Positions 36,223 to 45,419 of a stretch of 64,000 bases of DNA are shown piece by piece (position 1 is the first letter of the stretch; each line of letters starts with the position of its first letter). Source of the stretch: an uncultured Lachnospiraceae bacterium (GTDB taxonomy: Bacteria; Bacillota; Clostridia; Lachnospirales; Lachnospiraceae); NCBI GenBank assembly GCA_947631955.1, contig CANRNJ010000003.1:62001-126000 (forward strand), read 5' to 3'. Under the pieces are notes generated by a model. It saw only the letters and a program-made list of their open reading frames with translations, was not told the DNA's origin and did no database searches. A program made the position numbers and the translations under genes.

Positions 36223-36752
36223 TAGGCGGCCAGCTGCGCTCTGGAGCTGAATTCCTCCGTTTCCAGAAGTTCGCGGATCTCTTCTTTGGTATAGAAGGCT
36301 GCCGTGATCTGCTCGTTTTCCGAAGTATGATCCGCAAAGATGCCCTCCGCGTCCACGAAGGTGATCTGCGTCTTGACGTCGGAAAAAGCGACCGCCGCAA
36401 AGGATGGCGGCAGGATGCTGCGTATCCGCTTTACGCTCAGCCCCGTTTCCTCATAGAGTTCCCTCTGTATACATTCTTCTATGGATTCGCCTTCGTTGAT
36501 CATTCCCGCGCACAGATTATAGATAAAACGGTTCACGCCCATGCGGAATTCCCGCAGAAGAAGCATTTTATCCTCATGATAAGCCACGATCGAAACTCCG
36601 CTCACCTGCCTGCCAAGCGCCTCCGGCCCGGAGATCTCGCTGCGGCTGACGATCTCGTATTTTTTCTCCCGGCCCGCCTTGTTTAAGTATGTCAGTTCGT
36701 AGTTCTTCAGGTATTTTCCGTCTTTTACTTTTTCCATTTGGAGTAGTTTCAT
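36204..36752 (-). CDS. NUDIX hydrolase (ADP-ribose pyrophosphatase-like)
   Basis: 182 aa. The full Nudix box G-x5-E-x7-REUxEExGU is present as GMINEGESIEECIQRELYEETGL (about 80-102). The preceding LLLREFRMG and NLCAGM resemble ADP-ribose/nucleoside-diphosphate-sugar pyrophosphatases. The exact substrate is open. It is convergent and overlapping with the alarmone synthetase gene, and upstream of it lies RNase G. Confidence 0.88.
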   Translation of the reverse strand: MKLLQMEKVKDGKYLKNYELTYLNKAGREKKYEIVSRSEISGPEALGRQVSGVSIVAYHEDKMLLLREFRMGVNRFIYNLCAGMINEGESIEECIQRELYEETGLSVKRIRSILPPSFAAVAFSDVKTQITFVDAEGIFADHTSENEQITAAFYTKEEIRELLETEEFSSRAQLAAYYFTIS

Positions 36753-36772
36753 GGCTTTATGCTCTTCCCTCT

Positions 36773-38032
36773 TTATTTATCTTCATACTGCTCCCGGAAA
36801 CCGGGATCGATCTTCTTTCTTGTGATCTCCACCAGTCCGAGCCCCGTCATATCCACCACATCCGCCGTTACGCTGTCTTTTTTGAGCAGACTGCGCATAT
36901 GGTCCATAAGCTGTTTCTTGTGCGCGTTTGTTTTCATATTGATAAAATCCACGAGGATCATGCCGGACAGATTTCTCGCGCGGAGATGTACGGCGATCAT
37001 TTCCGCGGCTTCCAAGTTGATCTTAAGCGCGGTTTCCTCCTTGTCCCGGCCGTGCTCGTATTTCCCGCTGTTGACGTCGATGGAGATAAGGGCTTCCGTG
37101 TGCTCTATGACCAGATAGCCGCCGGACTTAAGCCACACTTTTTTATCCAGAAGTTCCTTGATGCGCGTTTCCACGGAATACAGCTTGTAGAGGGGAAGCG
37201 CCTTGTCTTCATAGAATCTCACCGGCAGATCGGTCTGTTTCTGATATTCCCTGAGCATATCGTAGATTTCGGGGATATCCGTAACCACTTCTTCATATTC
37301 CGTCGTGTAGGCATTCTCAATAAAATTTAAGAATCCGGGCTTCTCGCGGTGCAGGCAGCTGAAACAGGTGCGCTTATCGGCGATCTCGATGATATGAAGA
37401 AGCTGTTCTTTCAGCGCTTCAGCCTCTGTGACAAGCGGCTCCATGTCCGCCAGCTCCCCGGCATTGGTGCGCACGATCAGCTGCACTTCCTGCGCGATGC
37501 GGTTCAGCGCTTCGCTGCTCCGAAAAGAATCCTGCCGGATCCTGGAGAGTTTGGAGGAAACCTGAATCAGGCTCTTTGGCGCTTTGGCGCGCCCGGAGGC
37601 GCCGTCAGGATACTTTCCGCCGTCTGCCTGTTCGTCCTGCGGATCCGTCTTTTTCCTTTCCACCACGGCATATTTTCCGGCAAGAGAGATCCGTGTCGTC
37701 ACACCAGCCAGTTTGGTCTTGACCGGTTCTTTGTTCACCTGGACCAGTATCTCATCTCCGGCTTTAAGTTTTCCGTCATAACGGCGGTTCGTGACAAGCG
37801 CATGTCTGGTTTCGGAAAGCGGCAGAAATGTGAGATATCCCTGTCCGATATCCACAAACGCGGCACCGATATTCTCCGAAATGCTCTGCACTTTGCCGAT
37901 ATAGATGCTGCCCACGGCGTATTCGCCGCCCCGCTGTACCTGTATCGACAGGATCCGGCCGTCCTTTATCAGCATGGACAAAAGTTTGTTATTCAGTTTC
38001 AGAATGAGGATCTTTCCTTTTTCTGGCGTCAT
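36773..38032 (-). CDS. rng: ribonuclease G (Rne/Rng family)
   Basis: 419 aa single-strand endoribonuclease. An S1-like domain (about 35-120, GSIYIGKVQSISENIGAAFVDIG) precedes the DNase-I-like catalytic half with ISIDVNSGKY, where Asp residues bind magnesium, and DFINMKTNAHKK. A Cys-x-x-Cys zinc-link-like pair is replaced by TCFSCLHR. It starts 17 bases after the TIGR03936 gene in transcription order, a conserved Clostridial arrangement ahead of L21. Confidence 0.92.
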   Translation of the reverse strand: MTPEKGKILILKLNNKLLSMLIKDGRILSIQVQRGGEYAVGSIYIGKVQSISENIGAAFVDIGQGYLTFLPLSETRHALVTNRRYDGKLKAGDEILVQVNKEPVKTKLAGVTTRISLAGKYAVVERKKTDPQDEQADGGKYPDGASGRAKAPKSLIQVSSKLSRIRQDSFRSSEALNRIAQEVQLIVRTNAGELADMEPLVTEAEALKEQLLHIIEIADKRTCFSCLHREKPGFLNFIENAYTTEYEEVVTDIPEIYDMLREYQKQTDLPVRFYEDKALPLYKLYSVETRIKELLDKKVWLKSGGYLVIEHTEALISIDVNSGKYEHGRDKEETALKINLEAAEMIAVHLRARNLSGMILVDFINMKTNAHKKQLMDHMRSLLKKDSVTADVVDMTGLGLVEITRKKIDPGFREQYEDK

Positions 38033-38049
38033 ACCGTTCCTCTGTGATA

Positions 38050-38763
38050 TTATTCTGCCGCATCCGACAGTGGGACAAATTTATGCGCATCTCCGGGATC
38101 CGCCAGATCGGCGTAAGTTTCCAGACGCGTTATCCGGAAGGCGTCCTGTGAAAACTCCGCGCCGATGGATCCGCAGAACTTTTCAAGGACCATCGCAGGC
38201 TTGATGCTGCCGCTGCTGCTGGCGTTGACAAGCATATAGACCGTGCCGTCAGCGTCGGCGGACAATTCATACAGCCCTTGTTTCAGATCCAGTTCCACCA
38301 CATTCTTTTTGGTTTCTTTTGTGTAGGGGATCGTTTCCTGTGCATAAAAGGCTTTGAGTCTTCCGTCAAGGTCTTTGGCCGGGAACGCTCCCCACGAGCC
38401 GTCTTCTTTCGGCCGGATCTGATAGGATGCCGCCGCGACGCTTGCCATGGCGTTTTTGGCATTATCGGGCATCACGTTTACCGAGAGAATCTCGACCCCC
38501 TCCACCATGACGCGGTTGAGCGCCTGTTTCATGTCTTCCTCGGATGTCATGGAAAGCACTTCAATGTCCATATACTCTCCATAGCTTTCGATCCCGACGC
38601 CGAGCGGCGCGGCAAAAGACATGATCTGGTGCGGGCTGAAACCTTCCGAGTACCGTATATCGATGCCTGCTCTTCTGACTGCTTTCTGGAAATACCGCAT
38701 CATATCCAGATGGCCTATGAACTTCATGACTCCGTATTTTGCAAATTTGATCCGTATCTTCAT
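38050..38763 (-). CDS. TIGR03936 radical-SAM-associated protein (DUF2344)
   Basis: 237 aa. MKIRIKFAKYGVMKFIGHLDMMRYFQKAVRRAGI at the start and YSEGFSPHQIMSFAAPLGVGIES are hallmark stretches of DUF2344. It always accompanies a TIGR03960 radical SAM protein, here the next gene upstream. In some genomes the two are fused. The function of the pair is not established; an RNA- or ribosome-related role is inferred from context. Confidence 0.93.
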   Translation of the reverse strand: MKIRIKFAKYGVMKFIGHLDMMRYFQKAVRRAGIDIRYSEGFSPHQIMSFAAPLGVGIESYGEYMDIEVLSMTSEEDMKQALNRVMVEGVEILSVNVMPDNAKNAMASVAAASYQIRPKEDGSWGAFPAKDLDGRLKAFYAQETIPYTKETKKNVVELDLKQGLYELSADADGTVYMLVNASSSGSIKPAMVLEKFCGSIGAEFSQDAFRITRLETYADLADPGDAHKFVPLSDAAE

Positions 38764-38797
38764 GAAAATGTGTCCTGTCTTTTTATGATATACGCTT

Positions 38798-40672
38798 TCA
38801 GACGGCGTTTTGACCGTAACAGATCCCGACGCCGAACCGGGCGGCTCCGCAGCCTTGGCACTGTTCCTTACAGTTTTGAGATACGGTCTGTTCCTTCGCT
38901 TTCTTCCACTCTCTGAGCAGGAACTGTTTCGTCACGCCGCAGTCTAAGAAATCCCACGGGAATATCTCGTCGTCCGCGCGCTCCCTTGTGGTGTAAAAAC
39001 CGATATCCACTCCGCATGCCTCAAAACACTCCATCCACACATCGTTGTGAAAATATTCGCTCCACGCGTCGAACAGGCACCCTCTCCGATACGCCTCGTA
39101 TATGACCTTTGCGATCCTGCGGTCGCCCCGCGCGAAGACGCCCTCAAGCACGCTCGCATCCGCCTCATGCCAGTTGTATTTGATGCTTTTCTGGTTCAAC
39201 TGTTCCATGATGCCCTGCTTGGTCAGATAGGCCTTGTTGAGGAACTCTTCTTTTGTGCACATGGGCGCCCACTGAAAGGGCGTAAAAGGTTTTGGAATGA
39301 AAAAGGACGTGCTCGTCACGATCTGCACTTTCCCGTTGACGCGCTTATCTTTGGGCACCGTATCAAAAAAGACCGCGGCGATCTTGTTGGACAGGTCGCC
39401 GATCCCTTTGATATCTTCCTCCGTTTCCGTGGGAAGGCCGAGCATAAAATAAAGTTTCACCCTTGTCCAGCCGCCCTCGAAGGCAAGCGCCGCGCCTTTT
39501 AAAATGACTTCTTCGGTCAATCCCTTGTTGATAACGTCGCGGAGCCGCTGGCTGCCCGCTTCCGGGGCAAAAGTCAGACTGCTCTTTTTGACGTCCTGAA
39601 CCTTGCTCATCGCATCGAGGGAAAAGGCGTCGATCCTGAGCGACGGCAGGGAGATATTGACATGTTTTCTGCTGCAGTCCTCTATCAGAAAGTCCAAAAG
39701 TTCGTTGAGTCTGGAATAATCGCTGGAACTCAGGGAACTTAAGGATATCTCTTCGTGTCCCGTGTTGGCGAGCATCTGCATTGCATATTCCTTAAGCCTG
39801 TCCGCATCGCGCTCCCGCACCGGACGGTACAGCTGTCCCGCCTGACAGAAACGGCAGCCGCGTATACAGCCCCGCTGGATCTCCAAGACCACCCGGTCCT
39901 GCGTCACTTTGATAAAAGGCACCACGGGTTTCAACGGATAGTAGGAATTTGTCATATCCGTGACAAGTTCCTTAAGAATGACGTCCGGAAGTTCTTCATA
40001 CAGCTTGCGCCGTCCTTTGATCGTTCCGTCCTCTTTATACAGTTCCTCATAGAACTGGGGGACATAGATCCCCGGAACCTGCGCTGCGCTGCGCAGAAAA
40101 TCCTGTCTGGTCCCGCCGCGCCGTCGGTTCTCCAGATAACGGTCAAACAGATTCCGGTACTGCGTTTCGCCTTCCCCGATATAGAACAGATCAAAGAAAT
40201 CAGCGATAGGCTCCGGATTGTAGGCGCACGGGCCCCCGCCGATCACAATGGGCATATCTTCGCCGCGGTCTTTGGCATACAGAGGGATCTGGGCAAGATC
40301 GAGCACCTGAAGGATATTGGTGTAACACATTTCATACTGGATCGTCACTCCCAAAAAGTCCATATTTTTAACGGGCTCCTGCGATTCCAGTGCAAAAAGA
40401 GGGATGTTCCGCTCCCTCATGATCTTATCCAGATCCACCCACGGCGAATAGACGCGCTCGCACCAGACGTCCTCCCACTCATTCAGCATACTGTACAGGA
40501 TCTGGATGCCCAGATGGGACATACCGATCTCATAGACATCGGGAAAACACATGGCGAACCGGATCGCCGCCTGTTCTTTCGGCTTCATGACAGAGTTGAC
40601 CTCATTGCCGATATAACGGGCAGGTTTTTCGACCCTCATTAAAATATCATCACTAAGCGCAAGCTTTCTCAT
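38798..40672 (-). CDS. TIGR03960 B12-binding radical SAM protein
   Basis: 624 aa. A B12-binding-like N-terminal domain (MCFPDVYEIGMSHLGIQILY, then VIGGGPCAYNPEP) is followed by the radical SAM core with RGCIRGCRFCQAG (CxxxCxxC cluster). The C-terminus has a cysteine-rich end (NCKEQCQGCGAARFG), suggesting an extra metal site. The ATG at 40672 follows AGGATC; a TTG one codon earlier is less likely. Confidence 0.94.
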   Translation of the reverse strand: MRKLALSDDILMRVEKPARYIGNEVNSVMKPKEQAAIRFAMCFPDVYEIGMSHLGIQILYSMLNEWEDVWCERVYSPWVDLDKIMRERNIPLFALESQEPVKNMDFLGVTIQYEMCYTNILQVLDLAQIPLYAKDRGEDMPIVIGGGPCAYNPEPIADFFDLFYIGEGETQYRNLFDRYLENRRRGGTRQDFLRSAAQVPGIYVPQFYEELYKEDGTIKGRRKLYEELPDVILKELVTDMTNSYYPLKPVVPFIKVTQDRVVLEIQRGCIRGCRFCQAGQLYRPVRERDADRLKEYAMQMLANTGHEEISLSSLSSSDYSRLNELLDFLIEDCSRKHVNISLPSLRIDAFSLDAMSKVQDVKKSSLTFAPEAGSQRLRDVINKGLTEEVILKGAALAFEGGWTRVKLYFMLGLPTETEEDIKGIGDLSNKIAAVFFDTVPKDKRVNGKVQIVTSTSFFIPKPFTPFQWAPMCTKEEFLNKAYLTKQGIMEQLNQKSIKYNWHEADASVLEGVFARGDRRIAKVIYEAYRRGCLFDAWSEYFHNDVWMECFEACGVDIGFYTTRERADDEIFPWDFLDCGVTKQFLLREWKKAKEQTVSQNCKEQCQGCGAARFGVGICYGQNAV

Positions 40673-40722
40673 CAACGTAGATCCTTAAACAAAAAATAAT
40701 GTTATTATCCAGTATATAGAAT

Positions 40723-41130
40723 TTACCGCCCAAAATCAAGCAAGGCGGCCAATCCGTCCGATGCGCTGCCACCGCCGTACAGGTTGAACGAGTCCGCCAT
40801 GATCATATCGTGTATCTGCGCGGTGGTATAACCGGCTATCGTACTGCCTTTGGTGTCGCAGAACAGGAATCCGGCAAACAGGAGGATGGCAAGGGCCATG
40901 CGGTATCGGAATGTACCGGCAGGCGGCCCGGAAACCATGCCGTTCTCGGCTGCCGGATCGAACTGCCGTCCTGTCTGCTGTATTTTTCCCATATCATAGA
41001 GAGGCGGCTGGCTGTCCGTCCCGTAAAGGATCTTTTCCCGCTGCCTGATCTTCAGGCGGTTCCCGTGATTCTCTTCTCTTATGTACTGCGCAAGCGCCAT
41101 TTTCTTATCCAGAGAAGTTTTTCGTTCCAT
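40723..41130 (-). CDS. unknown single-pass membrane protein, 135 aa
   Basis: A charged N-terminus (about 1-40, including KKMALAQYIREENHGNRLKIRQREKIL) is followed by a Gly/Pro-rich linker, one membrane helix (MALAILLFAGFLFC) and a C-terminal tail with TIAGYTTAQIHDMIMAD. I do not recognise it. It lies between the his terminator and the radical-SAM gene, so it may be first in that operon. Confidence 0.7.
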   Translation of the reverse strand: MERKTSLDKKMALAQYIREENHGNRLKIRQREKILYGTDSQPPLYDMGKIQQTGRQFDPAAENGMVSGPPAGTFRYRMALAILLFAGFLFCDTKGSTIAGYTTAQIHDMIMADSFNLYGGGSASDGLAALLDFGR

Positions 41131-41180
41131 CCGTCGTCCGTCCGGTTTTTTTGTTGGTTTATTGTATGCGCGGCGGCAGG

Positions 41181-41209
41181 AAAAAAGAACGGACGATCAC
41201 CCGTTCTTT
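41181..41209 (-). terminator. terminator of the his operon
   Basis: Nine-base stem AAAGAACGG / CCGTTCTTT with an eight-base loop. On the minus strand it ends in six T, 61 bases past the hisIE stop. Confidence 0.8.
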
Positions 41210-41269
41210 CATACAAGACATTCTCCGATATGCCGCCTTACGCATCCGGAAAGGACGCGCCGGACTGGA

Positions 41270-42553
41270 TCATCTGCGCGCCAGTTCTGCGGTGATCTCC
41301 TCCCATGTCACGTTTTTTTCCGCCATCAGCACCATCATGTGGTACAGGAAATCGGAGATTTCATATTTGACCTCATTTGCATTGGGATTCTTGGCGGCAA
41401 TCACGATCTCCGTCGCCTCCTCGCCCAGTTTTTTGAGGATCTTGTCGATGCCTTTATCAAACAGATAATTGGTGTAGGAGCCTTCTTTCGGATGGACTTT
41501 TCTGTCTTTGATTACATCGAACACCCGTTCAAAGACCTTGAGCGGATTCGACTCTTCATACTCTTTTGACATGATCTTGTTGAAAAAGCATGAGTGGGAG
41601 CCGGTATGGCACGCCGCGCCGACCTGCGATACTTTGGCGAGTATAGTGTCCTTGTCACAGTCCGCCGTCAGCGATTTGACGTACTGATAATGGCCGCTTG
41701 TTTCTCCCTTGACCCACAGCTGCCCGCGGCTTCTGCTGTAATAAGTCATTTTTCCCGTCTGCAGGGTCGTATTGTAGGCCTCTTCGTTCATGTAGGCCAC
41801 CATCAGCACTTCGTCTGTCTTATAATCCTGGACGACCACCGTCACATGACCGTCGGAATTCAGCTTGAATTCTTCCCATCGGATCGCGGGTTCAAAAGTA
41901 TTGACACGGATCCCATTGTTGCTGCACAGCTGTTTGATCGCCGGAAGTTCTTTCGCGTTTTCATTGATGGCGTTGCCGGATATGCCGCAGATATTGTCCT
42001 TGGAAAGCAGTTCCAGTATCTTATCCAGCGACACGTCCGGTATGGATGCGATGATCGGCTGATGGGACAGGCGGATGGCCTCTTTGAGTTCTTTTTCCTT
42101 CACGAGGATGATATCGGACACAAACTGCCTGAGTGTCGTTTCGTTCTCGCTGATCGTAACCGCCTCGGTCACGCACGCTGCGATCTTTTCCTTTCCGAAT
42201 TTTTGGGAAACTTCCTCGGTAAGCGCAACGTTGTCCGGTTTGGAATAGTTGAGGGCGGCCTTTTTGCAGCCCGCGTAGATCAGCTTTTTGATATCCTCCA
42301 TCCGCTTTACGTTGCCTGCACCGATCACAGGGATCTCGGCTCCGCAGCAGATGGCTTTGATAACGTCGAGCGCTTCCTCGTGCTCCGTATCGCCTTCCGA
42401 CATATCGTAGACGATCAATTCGTCCGCGTTGTTATCGCCATAGAATTTCGCCAGCGCCGCGGGATTCGTGTCAATGATCGTCCGATCGGCAAAGCTTTTT
42501 ACCGCATTGCCCTTATACAAATAGATACAGGGTACAAATTTCTTGTAATCCAT
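41270..42553 (-). CDS. hisIE: HisIE with a degenerate HisF-like N-terminal domain
   Basis: 427 aa. Residues about 1-220 look like HisA/HisF: PCIYLYKGNAVKSF, LAKFYGDNNADELIVYDMS, VIGAGNVKRMEDIKKLIYAGCKKAALN. The catalytic Asp of HisF (usually in PCLDV) is replaced by Tyr and the second one is also not seen, so this part is probably inactive. HisI follows (VVVQDYKTDEVLMVAYMNEEA, then GETSGHYQYVKSLTADCDKDTIL with metal-binding residues), and then HisE (SYTNYLFDKGIDKILKKLGEEATEIVIAAKN). It performs steps 2 and 3 of histidine synthesis. Confidence 0.93.
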   Translation of the reverse strand: MDYKKFVPCIYLYKGNAVKSFADRTIIDTNPAALAKFYGDNNADELIVYDMSEGDTEHEEALDVIKAICCGAEIPVIGAGNVKRMEDIKKLIYAGCKKAALNYSKPDNVALTEEVSQKFGKEKIAACVTEAVTISENETTLRQFVSDIILVKEKELKEAIRLSHQPIIASIPDVSLDKILELLSKDNICGISGNAINENAKELPAIKQLCSNNGIRVNTFEPAIRWEEFKLNSDGHVTVVVQDYKTDEVLMVAYMNEEAYNTTLQTGKMTYYSRSRGQLWVKGETSGHYQYVKSLTADCDKDTILAKVSQVGAACHTGSHSCFFNKIMSKEYEESNPLKVFERVFDVIKDRKVHPKEGSYTNYLFDKGIDKILKKLGEEATEIVIAAKNPNANEVKYEISDFLYHMMVLMAEKNVTWEEITAELARR

Positions 42554-42589
42554 ATGTTTGTCATACCTTTCCTGACTGTTTCCTTTGTT

Positions 42590-43177
42590 TTACAATACGC
42601 CCTTCGTGCTGAGCACGCCGCTGACCCTGTCGTCATAAGAGGCCGCCTCGTCAAGGGCTTTGGCAAACGCCTTGAACATCGCTTCGATCATGTGGTGCGT
42701 GTTCAGGCCGTCGAGCATCCGGATGTGCAGGTTCATACCCGCGCTGTAGCTTACCGCGTAGAAAAATTCCCGCACGAGCTCCGTTTCCAGTTCTCCTGCC
42801 CGTTCTGCTCCAAATTCGCAGTCAAAGGCAAAATACGGTCTTCCGCACAGATCGACGGCGCACAGGCAGAGGGCGTCGTCCATGGGGAGAAGAAAAGATC
42901 CATAGCGTTTAATGCCCGCCTTGTCCCCCAGCGCTTCTTTGATCGCCGTGCCGAGCACGATCCCCGTATCTTCCACCGTATGATGGCCGTCCACGCCAAG
43001 ATCTCCATTGACTTGAAGAGTCAAATCAAAAAAACCGTGTCTGGCAAATCCGTCCAGCATATGGTCAAAGAAACCGATCCCGGTACTTATCCTGCTTGTT
43101 CCCGTTCCGTCGATCGCAAGCGACAGGGAAATATCCGTTTCCTTTGTCTTGCGGTCGATTTTTGCTGTTCTCATCAT
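42590..43177 (-). CDS. hisB: imidazoleglycerol-phosphate dehydratase
   Basis: 195 aa, monofunctional HisB, which dehydrates imidazole-glycerol phosphate. Manganese-binding repeats are visible as GFFDHMLDGFARHG and DGHHTVEDTGIVLGTAI, with NTHHMIEAMFKAFA near the C-terminus. The start is at the first or second of two adjacent ATGs after AAAGGTG. It sits between hisD and hisIE. Confidence 0.96.
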   Translation of the reverse strand: MMRTAKIDRKTKETDISLSLAIDGTGTSRISTGIGFFDHMLDGFARHGFFDLTLQVNGDLGVDGHHTVEDTGIVLGTAIKEALGDKAGIKRYGSFLLPMDDALCLCAVDLCGRPYFAFDCEFGAERAGELETELVREFFYAVSYSAGMNLHIRMLDGLNTHHMIEAMFKAFAKALDEAASYDDRVSGVLSTKGVL

Positions 43178-43219
43178 GGCACCTTCTTTCTGACATCCGG
43201 AATGATGTCTGCGTTTGGT

Positions 43220-44518
43220 CTATCGCTCCTCTTCAAACCGTACATGGATCGAGTTGGCGTGCGCCGTAAGTCCTTCTTTTTCGGCAAATAGTTCAATATC
43301 CTTATGCGCTTTTCGCAGGGCTTCTTCGGAATAAGAGATAATGCTCATTTTCTTCATGAAATCATCCACGCTCAGAGGCGAGAAAAATCTTGCCGTACCG
43401 TTGGTCGGCAGTATATGATTCGGTCCCGCATAATAGTCGCCGAGCGGTTCCGAAGAATATTCCCCGATAAAGACCGCGCCCGCATTTCGGATCTTAGTCA
43501 TGACCGCATAGGGATCCTTTGTGAGGATCTCCAGATGCTCCGATGCGATCGCATTGGCGGCATCGACCGCTTCTTCCATGGAGTCGGCAAGCAGGATATA
43601 TCCGTACTGATCCAATGATTTACTTATGATCCCGGCTCTGGACAGCTCTTTGAGGAAGCCGTCGATCTGACGCTCCACTTCCTTTGCCAGTTTTGCGTCC
43701 GTAGTGATAAGGATCGCGCTTGCCAGTTCGTCGTGTTCGGCCTGTGACAGCAGATCCGCCGCCACATAGCGCGGATTGGCCGTTTCATCGGCAATGACCA
43801 GTATTTCGCTGGGGCCCGCTATGGAGTCTATGCTGACATACCCGAAGCACGCTTTTTTTGCCAGTGCGACAAAGATATTGCCGGGGCCGGTGATCTTATC
43901 GACTCTGGGAACACTCTTTGTGCCGAATGTCATCGCCGCGATCGCCTGCGCGCCGCCTATTTTATAGATTTCGTCCACGCCCGCGGTCTTTGCCGCGACA
44001 AGAGTGCCCGCGTTGACTTTCCCGTCCGGACCGGCAGGCGTAGTGACGATGACCTTATCGACGCCCGCGACTTTGGCCGGTATCACGTTCATCAGAAGAC
44101 TGCTCGGATAAGCGGCTTTTCCGCCGGGCACATAGACGCCCGAAACCGCGATGGGCAGGATCCGCTGTCCAAGGATACTGCCGTCCGGCTTTGTTTCAAA
44201 CCAGCTGTTCCGCAGCTGTCTTCGGTGAAAATCTTCAATGTTTGCGGCGGCGCGTCTGAGCACTTCCACAAATTCCGGCTCGACCAGATCAAAAGCGCGG
44301 TCGATCTCTTCCTTCCGCACGCGGATGGAATCTTCGTTGATGTCCCATTTGTCAAATTGCCTTGTATAATCAAAAAGCGCCTTATCGCCCTGCTCTCTCA
44401 CGGCGGCGATGATCTCTGCAACGGTCTTTTCATACTGTCCGTAACGGTTGGGACTTCTGTTCAGCAGATCCTGAAGCAGATCGGCTTTGCTCTGCTCGCT
44501 GAGTTGTACGGTCTTCAT
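43220..44518 (-). CDS. hisD: histidinol dehydrogenase
   Basis: 432 aa. Zinc- and NAD-dependent oxidation of histidinol to histidine. Conserved stretches are VYVPGGKAAYPSSLLMNVIPAKVAGV, KITGPGNIFVALAKK, IAGPSEILVIAD, LSQAEHDELASAIL, and the zinc-ligand region GPNHILPTNGTARF. It follows the SIMPL gene after 52 bases. Confidence 0.97.
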   Translation of the reverse strand: MKTVQLSEQSKADLLQDLLNRSPNRYGQYEKTVAEIIAAVREQGDKALFDYTRQFDKWDINEDSIRVRKEEIDRAFDLVEPEFVEVLRRAAANIEDFHRRQLRNSWFETKPDGSILGQRILPIAVSGVYVPGGKAAYPSSLLMNVIPAKVAGVDKVIVTTPAGPDGKVNAGTLVAAKTAGVDEIYKIGGAQAIAAMTFGTKSVPRVDKITGPGNIFVALAKKACFGYVSIDSIAGPSEILVIADETANPRYVAADLLSQAEHDELASAILITTDAKLAKEVERQIDGFLKELSRAGIISKSLDQYGYILLADSMEEAVDAANAIASEHLEILTKDPYAVMTKIRNAGAVFIGEYSSEPLGDYYAGPNHILPTNGTARFFSPLSVDDFMKKMSIISYSEEALRKAHKDIELFAEKEGLTAHANSIHVRFEEER

Positions 44519-44570
44519 ATTTTTTTTAAACCTCCTGTCCGGGCTGCCTTGGCCTCAGTCGTTCCTGTAT

Positions 44571-45389
44571 TTACTGCACGCTGTAATTCAGCTTGACGGT
44601 GATCGATGCGGTCTTAAATCGTGAACTGGTGTCGAAGGCTCCGCCGTAACTGTATTCAGAACTGGTGTTCTGGGCCGTGATCTGGAAAACGCCCAGATTG
44701 GCGTTCAGCAGTTCGCCTAAAGATGCGCCGGTCCCTTCCGCCATGATGTCGATCCTTTCCTTGGCGTTCTGGGTGGCCTCGTCCACCAGCTGCAATTTGA
44801 GTTCATCCAGTTTTGTGTAAAAATATTCCGGTTCATAGGAGGTAAACTCCACATTGGATTCGATCAGCTGCGTGACGTTTCTGGAAACAGCGTCCACCTT
44901 ATCCACATCGTTTGAGGTGATGGTGATCTGCTGATACAGATCATACCCTTCCAGATATCGTCCGATCTCATACCCCTCGTCGTTATATTCGGACTCCCAT
45001 CTTTGGGAGATGCTGACAGAGCCGAACGTCATCTCTTCCTCCGTAACGCCGTTGTTAAGCAGGTACTGTCTGACCGTTTCTCCGTCTTTGGCAAGCTTTT
45101 TGTACGCCGACTGGGCCGTCACGTCAAAGGCCGTATAGCTTCCCCTCCACACGATCAGATCCGACTCAAAATCACAGCTTGCGGAGCCGGTCGCCGTAAG
45201 TCCGCCGCCCACCGACTGCTTGTAAGCGACCAAGCGGTCTGACAGGATCAATACGCATAGGATCGCGCATATCCCGGCAATCAGGGCAATAACGATGCCC
45301 TTCCATTCTCTTATTCCGCTTTGTCCCGCTTTCTGGGGCTTTTCTCTGCTCGTTTTGTCTGTTTCATTCGTTTCTATCTCTTCTGCCAT
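44571..45389 (-). CDS. SIMPL-domain (DUF541) membrane-anchored protein
   Basis: 272 aa. A polar N-terminus is followed by one membrane helix (GIVIALIAGICAILCVLIL) and a SIMPL domain (about 75-272), with the family pattern of asexual oxidative-stress/IRAK-like BP26 proteins (TQNAKERIDIMAEGTGASLGELLNANLG). The role is unknown. It lies between hisG and hisD in the same direction, with short gaps, which is not a usual his-operon member. Confidence 0.88.
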   Translation of the reverse strand: MAEEIETNETDKTSREKPQKAGQSGIREWKGIVIALIAGICAILCVLILSDRLVAYKQSVGGGLTATGSASCDFESDLIVWRGSYTAFDVTAQSAYKKLAKDGETVRQYLLNNGVTEEEMTFGSVSISQRWESEYNDEGYEIGRYLEGYDLYQQITITSNDVDKVDAVSRNVTQLIESNVEFTSYEPEYFYTKLDELKLQLVDEATQNAKERIDIMAEGTGASLGELLNANLGVFQITAQNTSSEYSYGGAFDTSSRFKTASITVKLNYSVQ

Positions 45390-45419
45390 AATTGTTCTCC
45401 TTCTTGTCTTCTTATAAGA

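Noticed and set aside
41594..43291. 565-residue frame antisense to hisIE and hisB
   Set aside because: Shadow of conserved his genes, with composition typical of antisense translation.
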